Source of the DNA: Solen grandis
Taxonomy: Eukaryota; Mollusca; Bivalvia; Adapedonta; Solenidae
DNA: 64,000 nt
Assembly (NCBI GenBank): GCA_021229015.1
Contig: CM037782.1
Location: 63,364,108 to 63,428,107, forward strand
Reading direction: 5' to 3'
Positions 49,671 to 61,279 of this stretch are shown here, piece by piece. The notes below the pieces were generated by a model. It did no database searches and had not been told where the DNA came from. It worked only from the letters and a program-made list of their open reading frames with translations. Both the position numbers and the translations under genes were made by a program. How positions within the stretch are numbered: the first letter of the stretch is position 1; every line of letters starts with the position of its first letter.

Positions 49671-50446
49671 AATGATGTTAACATATCATATTTCTCATAT
49701 CACGGTGGTATGGAAAACTGTACATCTAATAACACCCGACACAAATGAACTTAAAGAATCTTAATATGTCCCAGTAGAGGCTTCAAAGTCATGAATGTAG
49801 AAAATAAAGTATCCCCCTCCAATAGGAAATCCCTCGTAGAGGTGGCCATGTCCAATTATTTTCTAATTCACGTCGTTCAGTTTAGCTAGAACTCAGTTCC
49901 TGGAAGGATCAATACAGGAGAAGAACCATTCTTCAGCCAAATCCTGCTTCAGATGTCAAGCGATTTTTAAAGACATTAGCTTGTCCCTAAAGGATATGAT
50001 TTCATTTTTTTTTTCAAAATGTCAGAATTATTGCAATATAAATTAAGAATCTATGTTGAGGAAAATCCAAAAATGATTTTTCAAATATTAGTTTTTTTTC
50101 ATGTTATCTGAAATATAAAATTTCAAATTTAGCAGCTAATTTCCGGGATAAAACGAACCCTTTTCTACCATTATTTATATATTCTGATCAAAATAACAGA
50201 CAGGTAAAGCAGAAATTATCTTGATGCAAAATCACTGACTTTTCACTTAAGTGAAAAACTGAACTTAAGATTCTTTGTAATTTAATCATAAAACCCCAAA
50301 ATGCTACAGGTTACAAACCAAACAATTTCCAATTCCGGACACTGTGGCAGAGACTGCACACAAGTGAGATATTGGAAAAATCAGCATCATTAGATATAGA
50401 TTTTGTTCAACGTCCGCGACAGTATTTCAGTCTTGGAGGATTCTAC

Positions 50447-50675
50447 TTAACCTTTCCTCAACAGTCAAAAGTACCACATAAAGCCTGATCTGCAGAAAAC
50501 CAAGTTAAACTTACCAATTTATTACAAATCCTCATTTCAGACCACTGAGGAGCAGCGAACAGCATAAACCACCAATTCTAGATGAAAATTCATAACCTGT
50601 TACTCGCAGGCTGATCTGGTTTTATGCTGTTCACATAGGTATTTTCATGGTGTCCTCTATGAGGGAAAGGGTTAA
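50447..50675 (+). mobile_element. piggyBac-like MITE (family E), copy 4, patched
   Basis: TTAACCTTTCC to GGGAAAGGGTTAA. The left arm of the central hairpin has been replaced by ACCAATTCTAGATGAAAATT then CATAACCTGTT, also present about 200 bp downstream. Confidence 0.8.
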
Positions 50676-51186
50676 GACAGATATAGTGCTGTCACACTGC
50701 AGTATCATACCGTAGACACACAGGAATCCACTTTAAAGACTATCCTATGACTTATATACTTTACATATCACCAATTCTAGATGAAAATTCATAATTTGTT
50801 TTAACAAAATGTTGAAATAAAATTAAGCATATTCATGTATTTATAATACAGCACCTTTAAATCGTAACTAAATGATTTATTGGGATGATTTTATTGAATT
50901 AATGCAGCAAATGATAAGTGCATGAAAATGCAAATATCAAATGATTTTTGTGGTATTTTACATTACAATAGAATATACATGTAGAACGACAAATTTGAGA
51001 ATAACAATCTACATTTTCATTATAAACACTGTATGATCACTTTGTTTTTTCTAAATATAAATGCTATATATTTGAAAACCCAAATACATTTCAATAAGCA
51101 TATACTAAACATACTAACTGGAATATAACCATGACTAAAGCATTCTGTAATGTATTTTTCTCTCAATCTACAATAAACATTGATTT

Positions 51187-51420
51187 TTAACCCTTTCCCT
51201 CATATAGACTCATTCTGACGCACTCAATAGGTACCGCCTAAAGCCTGATCTGCAGAAAACCACAGATAAATCTTACCAAATTTAATTATAAGTCCTCTCT
51301 CAGACCACTGAGGGCATGAACAGCATAAAACCTGATCAGCCTGCGAGTTACTCGCAGGCTAATCTGGTTTTATGCTGTTAGCATAGGTCTATTCATGGTT
51401 TCCTCTATGAGGGAAAGGGT
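51187..51420 (+). mobile_element. piggyBac-like MITE (family E), copy 5
   Basis: TTAACCCTTTCCCTCATATAG to GAGGGAAAGGGT with the central hairpin present. The right TTAA is lost at the junction with the following inverted copy. Confidence 0.8.
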
Positions 51421-51596
51421 TTTATGCTGTTCGCTGCTCCTTAGTGGTCTGGAAATGAGGATTTTGTAATTAAATTTGGTAAGGTTTCACTGTGGTTTTA
51501 TGCAGATCAGGCTTTATGTGGTACCTATTGAGTACGTCAAAATGAGTCTATATGAAGGAAAGGGTCAAAATGAGTCTATATGAGGGAAAGGGTTAA
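51421..51596 (-). mobile_element. piggyBac-like MITE (family E), inverted partial copy
   Basis: Inverse complement of the left two thirds of the element (GCTGTTCGCTGCTCCTTAGT .. GAGGGAAAGGGTTAA). It abuts copy 5 head to head, and its last 27 bp or so (CAAAATGAGTCTATATG..) are duplicated. Confidence 0.8.
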
Positions 51597-53860
51597 TATT
51601 ATATATAAAGACCCTGCTTACACAAGATATCAAGAAAATTTGTTGATTTATGTTGTAAGATTTGTATTTCCTTTCATGTAAAGTCAAAGAAAACAAGCAA
51701 AGTCACAAGTGACCATCTCTATTTTCTAAGACAAAATATGAAAGAAAATATCTTTCCAGTAAAATCAACACATTTTCTATTCATTTCATGTTATTATAAA
51801 GACTGAAAATTATTTTTTCCTATTTTCCTAATTTTGGTAAAAAATGTATTCGAGACACTTTGGAGAAGTTACCTCCACTATTTAAGATTGGGTTTTCGCC
51901 TGTTTATTTGTCAGTCTTTTCAACAAAAGCATGGAATGAAAATGTCTTCATAAAACCAGTATCTATCTAACTTGAGCAAGAGGTCAATAAGGTCTTCAGT
52001 TCAGTATATCAATATTCAATAATTGATATTAATCATGTTAAGGGATCATCTTGCTATACACCAGCTAAAAGCATAGCACTTTTAAACACTCTTCTCCTTT
52101 TGCTTTAATTGATACCATTTACAAATTTTACACTCTGAAGAACAGAACTTTTATCTCTAATTATTTCCTTGAAATAAGAACCTTAAGCTATAATAAGAAA
52201 AGTATTAAAAAACTAAAATGTCTAAAAATGTCCATTACAAGTCTTTCAAAATTTCTTCATTGAATTAAAGGAAACATAATATTCCCTGGTGATACATATT
52301 TTAATGAACCTCCTGAACTTAATTAGTTGTTTCAAGTTAATGGAAAATTTATGGATACAAACTTTCACTATGCCATATTGCAATCAACTTTACAATGCCA
52401 AATTGGAACTGATCAAGAAAGATGTAGGAGAACTGTCAAAAAAAAAAAAGTCATATACTGTATTAAAATTTCTTTTAACAATTCCAACACTAGCCAAAGA
52501 TATGGAAATTATGTGACAAGAGTGTTCACTGGAACACGTGTTACCTGCTGAAGCATGACTGCAAAAATGTGACAGACAGACGACGGAAAAGTGAACCCAA
52601 GTGTCACATCTGCTTACAGCAGCAAACCTGATAATTTTCAACGTAAGTAGAAAGTTTTCAAATATTGAACTTTTCATGAAACCTGTCTCAAATATAGTTC
52701 TGCTATATAAACTTGGTCTGCTGTGTCAAATAAGTCTACATGAGGTAAAAGATTAAGTATCAAACAAGTCCTGTAGGAGGTAAAAGTATCATAAAGCCTG
52801 TACATAATGTGAAATCATTTCAATCTGATCCTGCTTTACAATGGCCTCACAGTGGTACACGGTTAACTATTGCACTACCCAAAGTTGATAAGCGATTACA
52901 TGCCCTAAAATATCAAAACAAATGCTAATATGAGACTAAAATTACATCCTGTAATTAACATAAAACAAATCACAATGTGACTATGCTCATTTAATAAAAT
53001 TACAAGACATAACTGTAATAAGATATTTTCTTTTTAATTAAAACACTTAAACTGTTTGTTCATATCAAAGATTCACACTCTTGGTGCAAAAAACATAAAA
53101 TTTAAGAAAATAACATCTAAATTGACATCTAAATAGTGAAAACGTCATAGACGTTCATCGCGTGCTGTTTTTCACTTTTCAGAAATTCATTTTTTGATTC
53201 AAAATACAACTATAAGAAAAGTAAGTTAGTTTTCCGCTAAACCACCTGATCTGCGATTAGCTACCCTCATTATTAACTTGTCAGTAAGACCTGACATGAA
53301 ACACTTCAACATGAAAGTCAACTTTGACCTTTCTGTTTGACCTTGAGAATGGAAAGTCTGACCAGGGGTTCATGAGAAAACACAAAAGGTGAAGGGCAAA
53401 AGGCTGGAAGAACAACTTGACCAAAACCATTTTCTCTCCTCCACAATATGGAAAAAAACATAATAACAATTATAAAACATGATAAGACAATATCAGTCTA
53501 TCATAAAATGTTTTATGAACCAGAAACCTTCCTCTGGAATTATTTCAATTTACATGTCTATACAAAAACTACTATAAAAACACTGGATATACACTTAAAA
53601 GTTAAAATAAACTTTAAAAAAAAAAAAAAATAGAATCTAAACAAAATATACTTATACAAGTAAATAAACCTATAAAACATATAACATTCATTTCACATAT
53701 ACACATATATGAATTAACACATATATAGACAAAAGAGCATTCTGATTTGTTCATAAATTGTTGGCAGACTTCTAGTTTTGGCACAAGTTAGGTCTGCATT
53801 TGAAACCCATTAAAGATGGTTGTAAATCTATACTCATTTGTAAAACAAGTGTGCCATTAG
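51597..53860. other. Intergenic, no gene seen
   Basis: AT-rich. Contains the short C-like element at 52.5 kb and a run of TGACCTT words near 53290-53350. No splice-flanked coding signal. Confidence 0.55.
52515..52630 (+). mobile_element. Short family C-like element
   Basis: ACAAGAGTGTTCACTGGAAC hairpin start, CACGTGTTACCTGCTGAAGC, a brief GACAGACGACGG tract, then GTGTCACATCTGCTTACAGC. About 115 bp. Right arm damaged. Confidence 0.6.
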
Positions 53861-54256
53861 GCTTTTCTTTAAGAGAATTATCAATTTCCACAATATATAT
53901 TTAGGCTTTTCTTTAAGAGAATTATCAATTTCCACAATATATATTTAGGCTTTTCTTTAAGAGAATTATCAATTTCCACAATATATATTTAGGATTTTCT
54001 TTAAGAGAATTATCAATTTCCACAATATATATTTAGGCTTTTCTTTAAGAGAATTATCAATTTCCACAATATATATTTAGGCTTTTCTTTAAGAGAATTA
54101 TCAATTTCCACAATATATATTTAGGCTTTTCTTTAAGAGAATTATCAATTTCCACAATATATATTTAGGATTTTCTTTAAGAGAATTATCAATTTCCACA
54201 ATATATATTTAGGATTTTCTTTAAGAGAATTATTAATTTCCACAATATATGTTTGA
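53861..54256. repeat. 44-bp minisatellite, 9 copies
   Basis: Units start at 53861 and every 44 bp to 54213: GCTTTTCTTTAAGAGAATTA then TCAATTTCCACAATATATAT and TTAG. Almost no divergence, except that GGCTT becomes GGATT in the 4th, 8th and 9th units. Confidence 0.93.
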
Positions 54257-54539
54257 TATATAACATTTTGAGTTGTTTATGACCCCCATTATGTGTATTA
54301 TTCTGAAAGGACTAATATTGCTGTTGAAAAAAAATGTCTCAATAAGTATCCCATTTAAATTAACAAAACCATGAGAAGACAATTCCTTTGCTTAAGTTAT
54401 CAAATTAAAACTTATTTGGCATCTTACAGCAAATTACTAATTTATAAATCATTGGTTTCTAAAACTGTCGCCTAATATTTATATGGTTTTGATTAAGAAT
54501 ACACTGTAACACAAGTTAGCATTTGGACTTTTGTCTCTT

Positions 54540-55600
54540 TAACACAAATATAGTGTTACCTCAATGTGATACCATGCCATAGACATGTAGCATGATACCA
54601 CAGCCTGTCACATTATCCTGACATGTAGCATGATACCACAGCCAGTCACATTATCCTGACATGTAGCATGATACCACAGCCAGTCACATTATCCTGACAT
54701 GTAGCATGATACCACAGCCAGTCACATTATCCTGACATGTAGCATGATATCACACCCAGTCACATTATCCTGACATGTAGCATGATATCACAGCCAGTCA
54801 CATTATCCTGACATGTAGCATGATATCACACCCAGTCACATTATCCTGACATGTAGCATGATACCACACCAGTCACATTATCCTGACATGTAGCATGATA
54901 TCACAGCCAGTCACATTATCCTGACATGTAGCATGATATCACACCCAGTCACATTATCCTGACATGTAGCATGATATCACACCCAGTCACATTATCCTGA
55001 CATGTAGCATGATATCACAGCCAGTCACATTATCCTGACATGTAGCATGATACCACACCCAGTCACATTATCCTGACATGTAGCATGATATCACAGCCAG
55101 TCACATTATCCTGACATGTAGCATGATACCACACCCAGTCACATTATCCTGACATGTAGCATGATACCAGTCACATTATCCTGACATGTAGCATGATACC
55201 ACACCCTGTCACATTATCCTGACATGTAGCATGATACCACACCCAGTCACATTATCCTGACATGTAGCATGATACCACACCCTGTCACATTATCCTGACA
55301 TGTAGCATGATACCACACCCAGTCACATTATCCTGACATGTAGCATGATACCACACCCAGTCACATTATCCTGACATGTAGCATGATACCACACCCAGTC
55401 ACATTATCCTGACACTGGGCCTGCAACCAGTCCTGCAACTACTCTTACATGCTGAGTTCTGAGCACCAGGCAAGTTAACCACTTTAGTATATCAAAGCAA
55501 TTTTGTTTACCAGGTGGACTCTCTCACCACTTAGCTACTTCAAGCACTGCACTAAGTAGTGTATCAAAAGTGAAAACCTGTGTGTGATATTAGCCAGCAT
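54540..55600 (-). mobile_element. SINE type 2 whose middle has become a minisatellite
   Basis: Flanks resemble the type 2 SINE on both sides (ATAGACATGTAGCATGAT before; GGGCCTGCAACCAGTCCTGC and GAGCACCAGGCAAG after). The centre is the 38-bp repeat listed separately. Confidence 0.6.
54578..55414. repeat. 38-bp minisatellite, about 22 copies
   Basis: Unit ACATGTAGCATGATACCACA plus SCCAGTCACATTATCCTG. Variants alternate TACCACAC, TATCACAC and TATCACAGC. A few units carry short deletions (for example near 54866 and 55170). Unit content equals the central part of the type 2 SINE. Confidence 0.92.
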
Positions 55601-58600
55601 CAACCTCTTCCATACACATCTAAAAAACAATGAACAATACCATCTGGCTGTCTGTTTTTCGGATCTAGGTCAAGTTACCTGTTTATTTCTAGATCTAGGT
55701 AAAGTTACCTGTTTATTTCTTAACACATTCCATACCACAATTTTGCCTTAAAAAATTGAACTTATCACCTGGGAAAAACCCTTTCAGCTAATTATTGTGA
55801 AGTCAAATCTAATTGATGGTCTACTAGAGGAGCTGACAACAAGTTTCAAAGTTGAGCTGATTACCTGATAAGATAAACCTTGTTTATTAACACCTGGCCT
55901 AAACTGTTACAGGTTCAGTATTTGGTTCAATACACAAGTTAATCTAATCAGATAAAGTCTCTACTTAAAAACAATCCCTTGGCCCTTGACCAAAAGCCCA
56001 TAGCCAATTATTATAACAAACAATATTTGTTATGTTATAGAAAATGGAGGTGACATAGGTTAAATTTAACTCAATTAAATCACTGAGTTCTGCTAAACAC
56101 ATTATCATTCCCGATCATTATAACGTGTGCTTGGCCACTTCTTGACTAAAATTATCACCTTTTTTTTTTACACACGTAACTACTACAACCATTATCTATA
56201 AACACAATATATCATAAATATAAGAAAACTGCTGATAGCACATGATGGACAACAATGGACATCAGGTGCATGATGACTTAAATGTCCAATTTTAGCATGA
56301 TCTGCTATGGTGACCTTAAATCACAAAATCATACAAATTCAATAATCAAAAAAGAAATACACATGAACATTAACATAGCAGCTAATGGTTCCCATTCATT
56401 GCACACAAACCAACATACCAGCTGTGAGTCCAGTGAAGGCAACCATTAGCTAATAATAGCTAACAATTGTAACTTGTTTCCTGATTACCTTCTATACACT
56501 GCAAAGAAACAGGGAGCAACCACTCACATTTGTGATTGTTACCTTCACTGAACAAGCTACAGTACATATATATGACACTACAGTGAATGCTTCTGTTATT
56601 ATTCATACATAAAAAAAAAACATACATGTGTTGTGTAACATTACAACAAATTTATTAAAAAAAAACAAAAAAAAACAAAAAAACATAACAACCCCTACCT
56701 GTCAGTGCAAAATCTGTTACAATCTGCACAAGGACATTCATATAGAATATGTGTATACAACATCATGTTTAGTACAACCATAAAATGAATTAACAGTAAA
56801 TAAAATATAAAAAAAAAACATAATCTTTGGAATATTGAATTATCGTAAAGCTTGGAATATATTTTGTTATGAAAGGTTTCCTTTTTTTTTTTAAACCACT
56901 TTTTTATCTGCAGCCTTTAATATATCAAAACAAAATTACATGACAAACAAAAGGTTCTATTAATTTAAACTTATTTTTGAAACATTTCAATGAAACTTTC
57001 ATACTTTTTTTTTTCTTTGTATCCAATCAGATAAGCAATGCTGATTTATTCATCATGCCAATATCTCTTTTTATGTTACCATAGAAACAAAAAATTAAAA
57101 GTACTTCAACCCTGTTTAGAATTTATACACATTTTAATGCATTTCTTTCATGTGATTTATATTATTTTCAGATTTTTAAAAACCCATAAATGACACAAAA
57201 AATCTAAATAAATATCAGATATATTCAGGAATGCAAATAAGCTATCAAATGCTGCATACAAAAACACACACCTTATTCTAACACTTACACAACAGTTCAC
57301 CATAAATATTACAAAACAAAAATGATTAAGTGCTTATATCTGTTACTGTAAAAAAATGTCTCCTCTGAGCCAGAATGAATATCAGAGTACAAAAATGATG
57401 AAGTGCTCAAGTCTCCTGTGGTATCCAAATATCTTCTTTTGAGACAAAATCTATTCAAACGTTATTTTCTATTCTAAAATCCAGGTTATGAAAGTGATAA
57501 AGAGGAAACAAAACATATTTTCTGTTAGATGTTTGAGTTTTACTTTAAATGTGTCTTAATATACAAAAGGATTATTTCTTTATAATATAAAGTAAGTTTA
57601 ATCATATATTTTTCATTTCTATAAGAATTAATGTCATATCAAATATGATTTTGACACGCGGCAGGTCACGAATTTTGAAAAATTTCTAAAATATATGGAA
57701 ATATCACAGAGAAAAAATAACTTTCTTATAAAAGTATCATTTTTCTAGTGCAAGAAAATATTTTCAGTTTAATTTTGAAAATTCATTAAAAATTTTTATT
57801 TAGCTTCAGCCAGTGCAGCAGAAATACAACAAAATCTACATATTTTGGCTCATGCAAGGGCTTCTGTATTTTACATAAAACTTTTTTATTTCTTTACTAA
57901 TTTTAATATATTAGGTATCATTTTGAAGGTAATGTGTTGTTCTGTTGTTATATAGGTTTTTGGTCATATACATACTCCATTAAACTATTATATTCCCATT
58001 TATATGAACAATTGTTGTTATTGCTTATGATAAGACATTTTACAAATAGATAAATTGGATAAACTTCACTTGTCATTTGTGTTGTGTTTACATGCTCCAC
58101 CCATGTGGTGCGTTGTCGTCCATTCCTGTTACACTACCAAAGAAATTAGCACAACATTTTTATATAAGTATCTAATCTAATCCTTTCTGTTCAAATTATA
58201 CAACAAGTGTTCTTTGGAGCACATGTGTCACCTTCTCAATCAGTTCAGAAAAAGTGTGATGAACAGACAGACAGAAGAAGGAAAAGTGATCTCTATGTGT
58301 CACCTCTGCTTACAGCAGGTGACAAAAAAAAAACATGCTGTAAAATAAAACTACTAACATTGTATCCCTGAAGCAAACACCACTACTCTCCTTTCTCATA
58401 ATATCAAAGACTCCAAAGTAAAGAGTAATTCAGTTTGCCAGTTTTCACCCAGAAGAACTGTTGAGTCCCCACTTTGAAGAACTTTCCAGCCTCCACAGTG
58501 AAGAATATGCATTTACTGACTCCAACAAGAAGAGTTCAAAAGGCACAAACTAGCCATTTGTAGGCACATGAGTGGATTTTTATGTCTGTGAAAGCTTAAA

Positions 58601-58651
58601 AGCTTTGTGTTAGTTACATTTAGTTCCCATTAGTTGATTTATTTGTAGACG
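55601..58651. other. Downstream flank or 3' UTR of MRAS
   Basis: Very AT-rich DNA 3' of the MRAS stop. The part from 58651 to perhaps 56-57 kb may be a long 3' UTR. Many A-runs and TTTATT words. No coding exon seen. Confidence 0.45.
58198..58332 (+). mobile_element. Short family C-like element
   Basis: Starts ACAACAAGTGTTCTTTGGAG and CACATGTGTCACC, has an ACAGACAGACAGAAG middle, and ends GTGTCACCTCTGCTTACAGC then AGGTGACA with an A-run. The end hairpin is nearly perfect. Lies about 300 bp downstream of the MRAS stop, so it may be within its 3' UTR. Confidence 0.65.
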
Positions 58652-58724
58652 CTATAATATTGTACACTTCCTCCTCTTTCCCTTGTGTTTCTTCAATTGT
58701 TTCTTGAATTCTTTAGGCTGTTGT
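58652..58724 (-). CDS. MRAS: MRAS terminal exon with polybasic tail and CAAX box
   Basis: Reads [20 protein letters not shown] then TIL and TAG at 58654-58652; the first base completes the Arg codon from the previous exon. Acceptor TTGCAG. The Lys/Arg cluster before Cys-Thr-Ile-Leu is the expected membrane-targeting region. Sequence below 58652 is AT-rich and could be 3' UTR. Confidence 0.93.
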
Positions 58725-61196
58725 CTGCAACAAGTGAAATATTTTTATAATAATATTGAGCATAATTTCTTCCAGTACTTTAGGACAGTTGTGCTACCCA
58801 TAATCTAATCATCGGACAGATGGACTGGTGGTATTTTTTAGCATTATTAGTGAAACTACCAGAATGGCAAATAAAAAAAAAGCCCTTCCAAGAATTAAAA
58901 GATAAATAAGTCAGACCAGGCTCTACCAACAATATACTTAGAGCTAAGTAATACTTAATTTCTTAAACTAAGTAGAAACACATTCCGCCATTTGTATTTT
59001 ACGAAATGTTCAAGAATTGACTTACGTGACATGAATTACAACCGTAATAATATCTAACAATATTTGTTAACCAAATGAAATAGTTGGTTATTTTATTAGA
59101 CACAAGAATAAAGAAACTCGCCCTATTACTTAGTACTAATAAATGTTGGTGGAATTCGACCCTGCACTTGTTTTTACCCTTTTATACATAAACATATAGA
59201 CTCATTTTGATGAATTGGAAAACAGAGCAGACCCAAATCTAACATGCCTTATCATAGTCTCCTTTTTTTTGCTGATATAAAATTGTAGCTTTGATTCTAC
59301 ACAGTCGGCATGGCAAAGAAAAATCTATTGTTAAATATAAGTCATAGAACATTAAAACAAATAGGACCCAACTTGAAGAGACAGGACGCTGGGCTGGACA
59401 AAGTGTGTGTGATTCCTATAAAGCCCCAACTCCACTTTGTTTCTTTGTTTGCTTGGACTGAACTCCCTAATCAACAGCATTTCAGTGTAGGGTATAATAA
59501 AACTAGCATGACATTGTAAAGGTACTGGTCACAAAACAGCAAAACCGATGCACACTCACCTGATCACACGGACTACATCATGAAACGCCAGGTCAACATT
59601 CACAGGAGGATTTTTGGCGCTTGTTCAACATAGGGCACCTGAATAAGTGTAGCAAAACATAAAAGTAATCCAAGGAAAAATTCTCAATTACTACAAGGCT
59701 CAGAAAACTTCAGTTTTTTGGGGGCTTTTTTCTCAAAAAATGTGGAGGCTTAAATGTCTTTATGCCAATGCATCTGTAATTCAAAAGGTTTTCCATGCTT
59801 ATAAGACAGATAATGAGCCCCTCATACCATTTCCCTGGTCTGTTTCTCTACAGTAAAGCAATATAATTAGTAGGCGAGTGAGAAACAAGGCGCAGTGCTC
59901 TGACAGAGTCTCCAGAATTATCACAGTGTGACTATAATCAAGAATCTACTACACAAATTCTGATTATTAACTGAAAATCATAAAATGTATTATTATAAAG
60001 ACTGCTTAATTAGATACTACAACAGATAAAATTATGTGGATTAGTTTTAATTATTTAATTGTTTATTGGGTTTATCATCCCACCTGGAGTAGTTCAGTCA
60101 TTTGGAGACAATGTCTACTTGGGACAGATATAGTGCTGTCACACTGCAGTATCACGCGGTAGACATGTGGCATGATACCACACCCAGTCACATTATCCTA
60201 ACATTAAGCCAACCAGTTCTGCAAATACCCTATTTTGCTAAGTGCCAAGTAAGGGAGCTATACCAGTAACATTATCAACGACTTCGGTATGTGGTGGCTG
60301 GGGATCCAACCCATGACCTCCTCCTCCCGAGGCAGACACTCTAACCACTAGGCCTTTAGGGACAGTAATTAATCATGTGTCCCAAACTTTACTACAAACT
60401 TTTATAATAAATAATATAATAAAACCTGGCAAAGGAAAATTTACACCACAAGGGAGCTAACTAAAACTGTAATACAAATAATCTCCTTGCAGGGTTACCT
60501 ACCCTTAAGTGTGCTGCAAGAGCTCTTCCCTGCTCTTCAGAAACTTTCCTCTGCCGGACTAAATCTATTTTGTTGGCTACCAGCAGCATTGGATAAGCAT
60601 CTCTGGAGAAATAAGTAATAAACAGTTAATCACCAAGTTTGTTCAGAATGAAAGCAAGGAATAATCATTCTCAGGTTGGTAAGTTAGCTTGGGTCTAATG
60701 TCCCACTGACAGTATTTCAGCAATATAGAATTTTGGGTGATACAGTTTCCATTTCAGTCATTTAGGGAACTTTCATCTATGATACTGTGCTGTACTGACT
60801 CAATGATATTACGCCCAAGACAAGTGGCATGACACCACACCCAGACAAAATTTTAATGATCCTGACAATGAGCCAACTAGTTCCTGAACTTGTACCTTTA
60901 TACGCTGAATGCCAAGCAAGGGAGGTATAAGTACCCATACCATACTAAACACATTTGGTCCTGGTTGGGGATCAAACTTTTGTCTCATTATTGCCAAATG
61001 GGGAACAGTCCTGTAAGACAATAACTTAAGATCACTGCTTACTTGTCCTTGACCCTCAGAATCTGTGTATGGAAGTTCTGTAAGTTATGGTAGCTGGCTA
61101 TATCTGTCACCGAATACACCAAAAGGAATCCGTCTCCTTTCCGCATGTACTGCTCACGCATTGCACTAAACTCCTCTTGCCCTGCTGTATCCAGCA
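58652..61196 (-). CDS. MRAS: M-Ras-like small GTPase, partial (gene span, 4 exons; one frameshift)
   Basis: Four minus-strand exons encode the region from switch II to the end of a Ras-family GTPase. Landmarks in order: [17 protein letters not shown] (G3 and switch II, with the catalytic Gln), [27 protein letters not shown] (G4, NKxD), a G5 motif written as ETSAK once one missing base is allowed for, FHDVVRVIR, a Lys-rich tail [13 protein letters not shown], and CTIL stop, a CAAX box with Leu at the end that predicts geranylgeranylation. M-Ras fits better than H/K/N-Ras ([22 protein letters not shown], ILRVKD). Known role: a plasma-membrane GTPase that acts with SHOC2 and PP1 on RAF. The N-terminal exons with the P-loop were not found up to the right edge of the window. 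Confidence 0.92.
59560..59638 (-). CDS. MRAS: MRAS exon with ETSAK (G5), one base short
   Basis: Acceptor ATTCAG, donor TCAG|GTGAGT. It starts VPYVE in frame and ends [14 protein letters not shown] plus AG of an Arg codon, but in a different frame. The exon is 79 nt. The phases of its neighbours demand a length of 2 modulo 3 (80 nt). The break lies between the codons for Glu and Ser of ETSAK, in a short A run, so the displayed frame hits TGA within the exon. Either an assembly or sequencing deletion, or a real null allele. Confidence 0.9.
60058..60362 (-). mobile_element. tRNA-derived SINE (type 2), in MRAS intron
   Basis: Minus-strand head CCTAAAGGCCTAGTGGTTAG, with A box TAGTGGTTAGA and B-box-like GGTTGGATCCC. 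Body has GTAGACATGTGGCATGATAC and ACCACACCCAGTCACATTAT (plus strand). Sits between the G4 and G5 exons. Confidence 0.75.
60503..60602 (-). CDS. MRAS: MRAS exon with NKxD motif (G4)
   Basis: Reads [20 protein letters not shown] then [17 protein letters not shown] is the guanine-specificity motif. Acceptor TCTCCAG, donor AGG|GTAGGT; ends in phase 0. Confidence 0.94.
60680..60990 (-). mobile_element. tRNA-derived SINE (type 2), degraded, in MRAS intron
   Basis: Contains GTCCCACTGACAGTATTTC, AAGTGGCATGACACCACACC, CTGACAATGAGCCAACTAG and GCCAAGCAAGGGAGGTATA. Same order as the 60.06 kb copy; the head is decayed. Confidence 0.65.
61043..61196 (-). CDS. MRAS: MRAS exon with switch II (G3)
   Basis: Begins with the last two bases of a Val/Leu/Met codon, then [40 protein letters not shown] and [10 protein letters not shown] plus a split Lys. 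Acceptor TTTTCAG, donor ACAA|GTAAGC. An upstream in-frame ATG in the intron is not the start: the DTAGQE motif is internal in every Ras protein. Confidence 0.95.
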
Positions 61197-61279
61197 CTGA
61201 AAACATAACAAATAAATAACCGTTGAACAATGTTTGTCAAAAATATACTTCCTGAAATTTAAAGCAAGAGAGTATGTTT

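Noticed and set aside
53861..55414. Regular short repeats that look array-like (CRISPR-like at first sight)
   Set aside because: Units are directly adjacent with no unique spacers, in an animal genome. They are minisatellites.
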